Below are positions 43,272-54,547 of a DNA stretch of 64,000 nucleotides, piece after piece. The stretch lies in the NCBI GenBank assembly GCA_009733575.1, contig ML769443.1, forward strand, positions 203,063-267,062, written 5' to 3'. Positions within the stretch are counted from its first letter, which is position 1. Each line of letters begins with the position of its first letter. This DNA comes from Gymnopus androsaceus JB14 (Eukaryota; Basidiomycota; Agaricomycetes; Agaricales; Omphalotaceae). The notes beneath the pieces were generated by a model. It saw only the letters and a program-made list of their open reading frames with translations. It was not told where the DNA came from and did no database searches. A program made the translations under genes and the position numbers.

Positions 43272-46200
43272 TCATTTCTGTGTTTTGCGGTTACCTCCTC
43301 TGCGTCTCCCTCTGACTCTGCCTCCACGTTGACCATGTTCATGAGTATTCTTTATCTCAGGCTTATTATCCTCCAGATCATTGAAAATCTCCAGCGCCTC
43401 TTGTGATACCATTTTGCGACTTCTTTTCATGTTAGAAACAAACTCTGGGTCATCCCAGGAGTCCTCTCTTGTACGTTTCTTGATCTTTGGAACAACTCGG
43501 AGTCTGCTAGGTTTAGGATTGCTTCGCAGGTTATATGGCTTGGAAGGGGTAGAGTCAACATCCATTGATTTTCTTGACTTTGGAAGCAAAGGAGGGGGGT
43601 CTATTGGTGGTGAATATACGATCTGCCATTGAGGAGTGCACATATTGTTGGCAATTTTTGAAACTCTCCAGCTGTATGATGATCCATCTGCATTATGTGC
43701 AGTAATGGCCTGATTTCCATCATGAAAAAGTCTGATATTATGCTGAGGATTGGTTACTAGTTTCGATCCCCCATATAAAGAATGGCCAATGTAAACTGGA
43801 GGAAAACGCGTGTCTCTTGAAGATTGAGAAGCTGCTAGAGCACTTTCAGGCACAGAAAGATGTCTTTTCAAATATCCCAGAGAGGCCAAGGATGAACAAC
43901 TTTCTTTACTTTCTGAAGGTTTATATTTGCGTGCCAGATGGTATATCTCAATGTCATCCTCAGGAGTCCTATTAAGATAAACCCTTACAACCACCAGATC
44001 AAGAAGCACTCGAGCAACATCAATGCTAGGCATTAACCCACCAATGATACTTTGTGTAGGGGCCTGTTGTATTTTATGCCCCAGAATAATACAAGCAGTT
44101 TCTGAAAGTGAGTAATCTCCCGGAAGAATATCATAATCAAAACATTCATCCCTAAACGAATTTAGAATTGATAGGACTCTCTTTCCCTCTAATCTTGACC
44201 ACTTAATGAACTGTTCTTTGTTAGATGATAATCTTGACCACCTTCTGAAGAGATCTACAATGGGATGTGCTGATGTTCCAGATATAATGTCAGTTATGCT
44301 GTCTTGGGCATCATTCAATGCCTTAGAAATAGCGGCATTCTCATAGCTGTAAAGGTCTACAGCATCCTCCATAAGTGAGATGGGCCATTTCAAACTACCT
44401 AGAGTTTCCTAAAATTCCTTTAACACAATTATTAATAAGAGCAAGTAAAAACTACTTACAGGTGGGAGCACATTTCCACGAGCTCCCTGAACATCTTGAA
44501 TACTCCAAATCACAGTGGATTTTGCTGGTGCTTCCCCTTTAGAATATATGTTTCCAGAATAGAATTGAAGAAGTAGTCCCCGTGCATTCCTATCCCAGCT
44601 GACTACCTTAGCAGCATACAATTTGCATTTTCTTATATCCTTAGTCTTAATCATCACAAATTGGCCTACTCTAGTGATAAGTAACAGTCAAATAATCAGT
44701 GCCATGCAGTTTAATAACAAATCAACTCAAATCTTACAGCTTTGCAATAGTTCTTCTACAATTTTCACAATGTCCACAACTTTCACAAGTCTCAAGATCA
44801 CAGTCTGATTCCAGGTGATAGATTTCATCTCCAGTGTCATATTCTGGTGGTTCACTGAGATCTCTCATCTGATAGTCAGTTGGGTCCACCTTTATATCTG
44901 GATCATTTCCTGAGGTATCAAGTGCCAATTTTTCTTCTTTCTCATCCCAGTCCATTGAGTCATCAATGGGTGCATCTTTGTGTGCAGAATGTTCTATGTC
45001 ATGATTGCTAGAGGAATCTGTTGTATCCGGATCAAGCATATCATTTATTGCATCATCTGAAAATTCTGAAGGAGAAGATATAGCATCTCCAGCTTCATCC
45101 AATGAAAACACTGGATTCTTGTACTTTGACCACGAAATCTGCCCAATCCTGTATGCCTCCTCAAGAGCATTGATATCTGATGTGACCTACAAGCAAAATG
45201 AGACAAGAAGTTTGGAAAAAATTGTAGTTTACTTACTACTGAGATATCGGAGGTCCGCCTATACACGAAGAAATCTGTGTTTCCACAGGGCTTTCCATTG
45301 ATCATTGTTCTACTACCAAGGTACTCCAACTCACCCCGCTTGCTCAAAGGGACTCTCATGTCATCATATCTAAATGTTGAGAGATCCTCATTATGTGGCA
45401 GGAGAATGTCAGCAATGAAATGATTCCCATTGCTGAAGACCACTCTGCCCACAAGCTCATAGGTTACACAGGTTGCATCATCAGATCCAAATATGGAAGG
45501 GATGGACAATATGTGAGACATTTTCAAGGAAATCCAGGACAGGAGGCAGATGGGACCACATGCAAAAATTTGGGCCAGTATGTAAGTACTTGTGTAATTT
45601 GAGGAATAGACTTACAGCCACTATGAGAACATGTTTTCATGCCTTTCAAGTGGACAGGTCCTAGACTACCTGCACCGGTACCCCCCTTTCCAGAATGCCG
45701 AGGCATCAAGTGCTTAACATATTGGTTGGTGCTAATACTTTTGATCTCTTTACCCTGCAGTACAAGCAGAGTTTGAACATCCCAATCTGTGAATTGAAGT
45801 GCATGATTGAAGGGAGCATCTCCACCTGATGGGATGAATATATGACCAGATTCACATTTCCAATGGGGAATATGCTGTATAAAGAAATGCAGTTTTACTT
45901 CAGGGCTAAGCTCATCTGTGACAGCACGAGCAAGCCAGCTGCGAGCACATCCATAGTCTCCTACATTATGAAGATTGAACTTAATGCTTATTGCTTGCCT
46001 CACAATGTCCTGTATACTTGACAGCATAGATTTAGCATTTCGAGGTTTTCCTGTTTCAGTCCAGTCTAGCCGTTTCTGAAAGTGCTGGAACATATTTTCC
46101 AAAGTGGAACCTTTTGGAAGTAATGCCAAGATCTCACTGCGGTATGTTAGGGAGCTTCCGGCAAATACTCGATACCAGAGTTCTAGCCCCACATCAAAAA

Positions 46201-48773
46201 AGCATGAATTGTTAGCCCAAACATATGAGCGTAGCATCCGCTTAGATTTCTGGGCTTCAAGTGGGGCAGAGATCAATGATTTGGTGACAGAATTCTTAGT
46301 ACTTGGTGCATGTCCATCATGTTGGCCTGATACGGATAGAAGAGCATCTTCAGTGTCTGGGGCACGGCCATCATTTACATCCCAGTGAACTTTCCGCTTT
46401 GGGGGTGGGTTCTGGTGCAGCTTCTGTGGGCTGATGTGTCCATCTGGAAAGTTAAGATAATAAAGTGCAGTACATTAGTTTCTGAATTATATTTCAAGCA
46501 GAAATCCATACCCATGACTGCTTTATACTGCTTCTCACGTTGTTTAATGTAAAGATAAAGTTTGTGAACACCAGAAAGAGCATCATGATCTTTACCCATT
46601 GCTGAGTGAAGATTGGAATGCTGTGCCTCAATAGGATTAGAGGTTGAAGGCACTTTGTCAGCCAGCAGAGGATTAATGGAACTTGTGGAAGGAAAAATCA
46701 TAGATGAAATTGCAGGACGAAGCCACCAACCTAGCCAGCCTTGAATACGTGGGAACTGGTCCTGGAGTTGATGAACAGTAGAAGCAAAAATCTCACTGGT
46801 GGTAGATTTTGCTGTCATAATATATAGCATCTCCATGAACTTATCCTTTTTTTCACAAGGAACAAGTGCCCCATTCTGTGTTAATCTTTTTCCAGAGCGG
46901 AAGAAATGGATTTCACATCCAACTTGAACAGAGTTAGCTTCCTGTAAGTAGTGCTGCCATTGTGCCTTAGAGGCTTCTTTTGAAAGCTCTTTGAATCCTG
47001 AAGTCAGAGACATCATCAAATCAGCATACTCTTCTGAGTGAGCTTTGAGTTGAGCGCTTGAGAAATCCATAACCTAAATTTTGAAAGAGTGGTAAGTATG
47101 AAGTAAAAAAACTGAAATGAAGCTGAATCCCAACATGTGTGAGCATTTCACGCTGAAATCTGTCCCCAGAATAATCCAAAACTTGACGGAATAAATGTTT
47201 AAAATGTGGCCGGTGATGTTCAGTATCAAGTGCATCCATATATGTATATAGCACTGGAATCCATGCCAGAAGATTGGTATTGAAGACACAGGTTGCCAGC
47301 AAATTTGCAGACCGAAAAAAGCTGTGATCTCCATCTGTGATGCAACCATGACGAGAAGCATCTGGATCATCTGGTGTAGAATCATTAAGCCATAGGTCAA
47401 TGGATTCATGCAGCATTTGTCTCATAAAGGGAGTCTGGAGAACAAGCACTATGACGGAACCATGGAGTCGTGAATCAATGATGAATGGCTCATTCAACTT
47501 TTTCTCCAAATCTGACCAACTGTGAAGTGCACCTGATGAGCTTTTTGAAGGCGAGGCTGGTGTAATGCCCAAGTCTACTTTAGCTTTTGCAACATGATAT
47601 CTGGCAGAACGAGCACCAGCTAACTTTGGAGCAATTTGAGGCAATGGGACAGAACCTAATCCAGTATCCCCTGCTCTGAGCTGATGTGGAGTAGCATTTT
47701 GGCTTCGATAAACTTGCTCTTGAACATCAACTCGTTCTTGCTCAGTAAGATGGCCTGCAGGAGGATGTGGATGATCATGTTCACCCACCTGATCCCATGC
47801 AAGGTATAGCTCATTGTTGCGGGTGACTCGGTAGTGATAAGAAAGAACCATACAAGCCTTATGCTGCAATGATCCGGAACACTTTTGCATGATACATAAG
47901 GTCCCAACCTGTTGGGATAATCCTTTAGTCTTTGGTCGGGTAACTCTGCCACAAGCAGAGCATTGAAGCACACCAAGGCATCGCCGTCTTTCAGCCTGTG
48001 CACCCTCAAAATTCACAAGGCCATTGGATGTCCAAGCCCATTTGTTTTGCTTAAAAATCTTGTCTGCATCAGCATCTCCAGCAGCCTGCTCTCGGTGCTG
48101 TGTGCCATTGGGCCAATCACGAGCCTCATCTGCCTCAGATGCAGCATTTCTTGAGTCTATAAATGATATAATTAATACATCAGACTGATTGAATTACTAT
48201 ACATGCCTTTCATGAGACCATTCCTTATTTCTGCAGTGCTTGGGATTTGGACATTGTTTAGCATAGATTGAGGAGTAGAAGGGATCATATGTGGGGCTGT
48301 ATTCTGACTTGGGTTTGGGGCAGGGGGTACTTGTTGTGACCAGCCAGCCATAGGATTGAATAACATTGGATTGAATGTGACAGGCCCGAAAGGATGACCA
48401 GGATGGATGAATGGATAAGACATGGGTTGGGCTGGGAAAACAGGTAGAGGATGTCCTATTAAATTTTTTTTTGGTTCATTAGCATGACTGTATCGCAAAC
48501 GAAACTCGCGATTTATTTACCTGAAGCCGGAAAATACCCTGGCCATATATGCGAGCCAAAGCCCAAGGGCTGAGGTGCATACGGTACTGGCGCTGGTACA
48601 TTACTGAACTGAGTATCAATCGCAGGAGCACTTGGACCTATGGAATAAGGCTGAACGGAAGGAACGGTTGGATGAGTGGCACCGGGCGCTGGATGGGTAA
48701 CGGTTTGTGTTTGGTTAGTATTATTTTCGCGTGTTTGATGCCAAGGAAGTAGATTTCGAAACCAATTCAGCAT
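43272..48773 (-). CDS. GCM zinc finger - MULE-like transposase - USP-like peptidase protein
   Basis: One long multi-intron gene. Chosen start ATG 48773 (MLNWFRNLLPWHQ). A Pro-rich N-terminus (to about 48190) is followed by a GCM/WRKY-type zinc domain near 47950-47750 (CLGVLQCSACGRVTRPKT, CIMQKC, EHDHPHPP). The DDE-like region has ITDGDHSFFRSANLL (47340), VMDFSSAQLKAH (47060) and TSNPIEAQHSNLHSAMGKDHD (46640). A cysteine peptidase of USP/C19 type follows: YVWANNSCFFDVGLEL (catalytic Cys, about 46205), GNHFIADIL (His, about 45420) and YDDMR. Next come an acidic segment with CESCGHCENC (44770), a Tudor/BAH-like stretch (YAAKVVSWDRNARGLLLQFYSG, 44560) and a basic C-terminus ending GRVRGRRRGGNRKTQK. 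I saw no stop inside exons. Fungal GCM domains fused to MULE transposases are known; roles of the peptidase and C-terminus are inferred. Confidence 0.75.
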
Positions 48774-49344
48774 GTTGTTAATGCTAAACAGTTCAATGAG
48801 CGATAGAACAGATGAGTTTCGATGAGAACGTCGATTTGATCGCTGTGGGCAGCGCAATAAGTTACCTTGAAATTTCAAAGTCCGCTACCTTATTTGAAAC
48901 TCCGCTACCTTATTCGAACTTAAATACAATTTATGGCTTTGAAATACATTAAATATACACTTATAATGGACAAAACATATCTGTAGTCGTATGTAATGGG
49001 CTCCTGGCCGTCCCCCGATACATTTACAGTTGCCACTCATGTTAATTGCTTGATAATTGCATATTGTTGTCGCGACAAGATCCATGACTTATGTACAATT
49101 TCATCATTACCACTGCATCAATGAAGCCTCATATGACTGATATTAAACATTTCCAGTCAATTCTGGTGTTTTACGTGAGGTCACAGACTGGCAAATATGT
49201 AAAAATGAATGTCTGAAAGTTCCATCTCTTCACTGGCAGTAGTAAGCTGCCTTAAATCATGCCCCATACACTTGAATAGGGTCTAGGAGCATGTGTAGTA
49301 CATTGCATAGCCTCTAATGGACATATGCAATGTCATTTATGGCT

Positions 49345-49510
49345 TAAGGTAGAATAAGGTAGAATAAGGTCATAAGGTAAAATAAGTTAAAATAAGTTAA
49401 CTTGGTCGACCAAGTTAACTTAAGGAACTTAAAGGTACTTTAAGGTAACTTGGTAAGGCTAAGGTAGCAATAAGGTAGCGGAGTTTGAAAATCCAAGGTA
49501 ATTTGGTAGT
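49345..49510. repeat. AATAAGGTA word array with perfect palindrome
   Basis: About eight copies of AAGGTA/AATAAGGT, interrupted at 49393-49422 by a perfect 30-bp palindrome with half-site TAAGTTAACTTGGTC. It is the right-hand subterminal region of the GCM/MULE element. Confidence 0.7.
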
Positions 49511-49514
49511 CACC

Positions 49515-50719
49515 GATCCTATGTAGCATAAGTATTGCTGCCAACTGCTGTTACAATTGATTAAGTCAGTTCATATCCTTCAGGTCGCCTGACACAGTGG
49601 CGGCTGCTGAACTGCTGAATTGAAATCTGCATGCATATAAATATGGCTCTGCACCGGAAGCGTATGTACGGTATATACAGATGGTTTTACGGTTACGACT
49701 TGATTACAATGCCGTACCATCGATGGTTGGACACCTCTTGGACACCTCCCTGTATGGTACAGTCAACGGTACGGAAATTTGCCATGTTCACTGTGATAAG
49801 ACAGCTGTATACAGCTGTACATACGGTATACGTGTGAATAGTCAAAATTTAGCGCTTCTGTTTATTTTTTCGAAGCTGGTATGTGTATGGCTCGAAAATT
49901 TCTTCATTTTTGAACATATATTTTAGAGGATCTGAGAGCAGAAAAGGGTCAGATACACTATTGATCAATGTTATAGCTGTTCATCTGCATTTAATATGTC
50001 AAAATAAGCATTCACGGAAGAAATCTATGAGGTTATCATCAAGATTTGTAAAGATAAAGATAAGATTATTACCACATATGGTGTATCTCACATCATGTGG
50101 CCGCTGTGTACTATGTAGTGGGGTAGTTACCTCTCCAATGCTCTTAAAATAAGTATTTCCGAACCCCCTTGGATTTCAGACAAATTTTACCATGCCTTAG
50201 GTTCCAAGAAGGACAGTAAGCCTGAGTAAGCATGACTTTTTCAATTTTGGTGTGGAATTGTAGATACAGAGCTAAACCCAGAAGCAAAAGATGCCCAGAT
50301 CAAGCCCAGATTTGGCCATGACAAAAGTGAGATTATTGTGCTTTTTCCATTTTCACATCATGAATACATTCATCACACCGTATGGCCATCCTGATAGGTG
50401 CTACAAACATTTTCGAAATGTATTACTTTGCATAGGAGCATATTAAACGTGAACTTCGCTTCTAGGTTTTTGGTGGAGAATACAACTTTACAAGATTAAA
50501 GTATTGGATACCAGAGAGGTAGGCAAAAAAAATGATAAAAATGAAGAATATTGCCAGCCTTTATATCAACCCACAATCAAAAAAAATAATGGAGAAAAGC
50601 CATGCATAAGCTGTGATAAATATATCTTTTGCTTCTGGGTTTGCTCTGTACTCTTCTATATCACTATTTAGCTACTAGCAATATTGTATGGGCTCATGAA
50701 CATTGCCGTCCTTTGTTTC
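49515..50719. other. No recognised gene
   Basis: A/T-rich sequence with short frames only. 49620-49840 has repeated ACGGTA-type words. Nothing else is seen up to the P450 stop codon. Confidence 0.4.
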
Positions 50720-53246
50720 CTAATTATCTTCACCTTTAGAAGCAAAACTAACTCTCAAGGGAAGCTGAGCGCCCTTCTCAAGCTCGCCTTCAATTGTGAG
50801 TACCATGCCTAGAGCCGCTTCTCGACGTATCTTTTCAATCTTGGATGTTGTGTTGAATTCAAAGTTACTGAGTAGCTCCACTGCAAATGCTTGCATCTCT
50901 ATAACGCTGAAAAAATTTCCATATAGGAGATAATTCAGACTATGAGAAGAGGGCGGGGTAAACTCATTAGACTTACGCGAATCGCCAGCCAAGACACGAG
51001 CGATTCCCACCGGAGAAAGTTGCACTTTGAGTGAAATGTCAAATGGTGTATGATTGTAAGCACAAGAGAAATCAGGACTAACAGGTTGGCAAATGGTCCT
51101 AGAGAAACACCTTTCTGGACGTGACTGGGCTCCAACCACCGGTAAGGGTTAAACAGATGTGCATCTTTCGAAAATGTCGAGAAAGAAAAGCTTAGCAGGA
51201 ATCTTCTTGTCGCAGAAGCAAAGGTTTTTAGCCGTGTACATACCTTCGCCAAAAGTTTCCTTGTGCCTTTTCAAAGATATTTTCAGCAGCTGCACAAACC
51301 GAGAAAAAGAAAGAAAGAATTATGGGCCGTCACTAACCTATTATATGCAGGTATGGAAAGAACTACTTTGGATCCCTTCGACATGGGCAGTTCAGTGATT
51401 ACTTCTCCATTCTTGGTCGTGATAGGTGTTGAGAGAGGAAGCACATCATCTTCATGAGCAACCCTGAACATATGTAAAAGGACCGGATGAAAGCGGAGTG
51501 TTTCCTGCGAGCAAAGGACAGATGTTTTAGTTACTAATATTCTACACAACAATATTGGTAGAACTCGAACCTTAATTGTAGCACTAAGTAAGGACATGCC
51601 TTCCAGATCGCGAATGTTAAGTTCAGCATCGCCTCGTGACGAGGCCACCTTTTCAGCAGCACGAATCTCCGCGCGAAGCTTGCTCTGGAGATCGAGGTTT
51701 CGAACGAGTTCATATAGAAGGAAAGCAATGCTGTTCGATGTCGATTCGTGGCCTGCAAGTAGAAGTGATCTGTAAATAAGTACCATTAGCCCTACTCATG
51801 AATACATGAATAATACATACTGCATCTGCGACACCATCTCTTCCTCCGTAAGCCGGGAATTTGGATCCTCACAAGCGTTTGCTTTCACTAAATTGCAGTG
51901 GCGCCGTCAGAAACATATCAAGCCCCAAAGGACAGTAAATAAGAGTAAAAATCAACCTAGCAAACTCATAATATCTCGTTTTCCTTTCCCATCGAGGAGT
52001 GCTGCAGATTTTGCCGTCAGAAGCTCTTTAGCAACTGCATTCGCAACGCTGCTGACATTTCGAAGAGTAGAAACTCTGGCGCTTGGGTTGTTGTTATTGA
52101 GGAACTCGAGCATAAAAGTGGGAATAAACTGGAGGAACTCTAGAGCGACCAGAGCAGTGTTTGAAGGGGAGGCAAATGCTTTTGTCCTGCAATAATGAAT
52201 GTAAGTTAACCAAGCACAGATGATATGCCCAAATACCAACATCATGTTCCGGTAAACTTTTCCTAGTTCAGTGTCATGGTTATCGCTGGCTCCAAAGTTG
52301 TAGTCAAACGCCGCTAGGAAAGGCATGGGAGCATGGACAACTAGGAAGTGGAATACTGACCTTGGCCTATTGCATCCAAAGTAGCTTGAGAAATCCATTC
52401 CGGAATGTTGAAGACATGGGACTGATCCTTCTCAGAAGAAAGAATATCGCTCCAGCGCCGGGAAATCTGTGGCCAAAGATATTTAATAAAGTACGAGTGC
52501 CGTAGTCCATATATCTACACACCGAGGCTGCACATGAAAGAAACACTGGCAGGAAGCGTTTAGCTTCCGGTGCTCCGAATCCAGGATGCATGATTTTTCT
52601 TTGCCTTTTATGTACATCACCTACCGATAACGAGAACATTGATGAGGTTATAGCTTGGCAGACACGATAGAATCAGCTAACAAACCATCGGCCCAGAGGA
52701 TGCCTTTTCCCGTCGCCATTCTGCTAATTTCTTTCCGCTCGTGAAACTTGCCCCATCGATAATTAGGCGCTTGCTGTAAAATGTGCTGGAAAGCTTTGGG
52801 GTCGGAAATAAAAAATCGATCGATCTACAGAACAGATTCATTTAACCCAGAAAGAGAAGTTATTTGGTCGTACCCCAAATGATGCCTTGAACTTGACGAC
52901 ATCACCGTAGGTCTCTTGCCATGAAAAATCGGTCTGAGAGAACGACCCAAACCATGTCAACATTATGCAAAATAATTGATAAGATCAATACCCACCAAGC
53001 CTGCTTGATTCTGCAACAGTTCGCCCATATTACCTAAACACAAGCTCTGTCTGAGTTTCTCGTTGTTCCTGGAAAGACGAGAAAGGTAATAAAGAATCGA
53101 ACTAATTCGGACTCACCAAGGAGAAAGGATTTGGATGTAGGCCCTGGTATGTTATGGAGCACAGAACGCCGTTTCATACTCTTGTAGAAGACGTACACGA
53201 CAGCAAAAACGCTGCCAAACACTATGATCGATGTTGAGGTTTCCAT
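50720..53246 (-). CDS. Cytochrome P450 monooxygenase, copy 1
   Basis: ER-anchored haem-thiolate monooxygenase. ATG at 53246, membrane anchor TSIIVFGSVFAVVYVFYKSM, then the proline hinge NIPGPTSKSFLLG. Exons follow in order across many short introns: GNMGELLQNQAGL, DFSWQETYGDVVKFKASFG, IDRFFISDPKAFQHIL, DVHKRQRKIMHPGFGAPEAKRF (helix C). The I-helix is LLAGHESTSNSIAF (about 51760), with E in place for the AGxE signature; K-helix ETLRFHP (ExxR, about 51500); PERF-like region FNPYRWLEPSHV. The haem loop is FSGGNRSCLGWRFA (about 51020-50975), followed by the last exon ending GEDN at 50720. All key residues are present. It is divergent from a second P450 1.3 kb away. Substrate cannot be told; P450 family number not assigned. 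Confidence 0.85.
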
Positions 53247-54547
53247 GCTTTACAATAGCGGTGGTAGCTGAACGTCTTTTATAATTTGAGCCTGCGAAAT
53301 TTGCGTATGGAACGCTCCATGGCCCTTCGTTGTAAGTAAGGCGAGAAACCGAGTTCGGAACGGAGTCGGAACTTGTCGTGTGAAGTATACCCGACTGCTC
53401 TGATATCAACTATGTAACTGGAAGCGATGCAACTCGCAGATATTACCTGGTAAGGTACCTGTTGGATTGATGCATCGGGCTCTAAGGCCCTTAATTGTAA
53501 CTAAGGATGGAAACGGAGTTCGGAACAGGGTCGGAACTCCCGACTGCAAACCCGCGGCTGGCTATTTATGATATCAACGTACAAATCAAAAGTACTCCTC
53601 CCTTACCAGTCTATACCAATGAGCTGGAATGCTTATTGATTTGAACTCATGACTACTCATCTCATGCAATACATTTCAAAGCAGGCCTAGAACTAACTGC
53701 TGATTACCAGACCATAGTAACCTATACTAGTAGGTAAAGAAGAGGTAACCCTTATCTTAGAAATATAATCTGACCGGATTTCAGACTCCCTACCTTAACT
53801 GACAATCTCCATGTCTTCGGGTCCGGTTTCATTCAGACTTTAAAATAGTAAGGTTCGAAGTTCACAATGTTTGTGAGATCATCCGGAGGTGTATGACCAT
53901 AAAATTTGTCCTCCAGCAGCAATTTGTGACGAATCTTTTGCCACAACAGAGAGTGTTTCTTATTTGTATTTCGTACGGTCTGGGAATGCTTTAAACGGAT
54001 CAAAATCTTGTTGCAGAGAATGGATGCGCTGAACATATTGGGAACTTGAATGTCAAAACGGAGCAGCATTTCGCGGGAGCTACGCGATATGCCTTAGTAG
54101 CGCTGTCTTTGCCGTGATAAACACGGAATGGAACTTTGAGCTGTACGCAAAAATCTGTTCGGTGACACGAACGATAGCACAGTTGCCGCCATCTCAAAGA
54201 TTTGTCATTTTCCGAGCCCAAACGGAAGATCCAGAATATCATTTGATCAAATTTTGAATTGTTTTTGAATGGCTCCACGTCTCAAAATCGGTTTGAGACA
54301 TGTTGCTGATAAGCTATATTGGTTTTCAAAAACACAACAAGTACCTACGCTCTACTCTTCTTTCCTGGCTTACTCATCTACCCTGGCCCGAAACCTTGTC
54401 CCTCTTCACACAGGGTAAGCATACCAATCAGGTAAAGCTCAACTTTTCAAGCTCGTGTTCAGGGTTTAGGATAAGTATATAACCCAGTGTGTCTTTCTAG
54501 GACTACCGAAGTACTATTGCCTCTCGACAACTGCCTTGGCTCACAGC
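53247..54547. promoter_or_regulatory. Divergent P450 intergenic region with duplicated module
   Basis: Separates two head-to-head P450 ATGs. A segment of about 80 bp at 53321-53400 (GGCCCTT..TTGTAA.TAAGG, GAGTTCGGAAC, GTCGGAACT, CCCGACTGC) is repeated at 53486-53560; both are followed by a GATATCAAC word. The module lies 75-155 bp upstream of copy 1. A minus-strand frame at 53833-54069, ending DLTNIVNFEPYYFKV, has no known domain and may be a gene remnant. Confidence 0.5.

Larger units (their letters stand above)
42520..49510 (-). mobile_element. Large GCM/MULE-like transposon with ACCTTATT arrays
   Basis: The multi-domain gene at 43272-48773 is bracketed by arrays of one word in opposite orientation: ACCTTATT/TACCTTA at 42520-42635 and AATAAGGTA at 49345-49495, with additional copies in the gene's promoter (48880-48915). 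Subterminal arrays of this kind are transposase-binding sites in several superfamilies. Exact ends and target-site duplication were not found, so the limits are approximate. Confidence 0.6.

Noticed and set aside
53833..54278. Minus-strand frames between the P450 genes as a third gene
   Set aside because: No recognisable domain, frame change needed near 54090 without a clear intron; kept only as a possible remnant.
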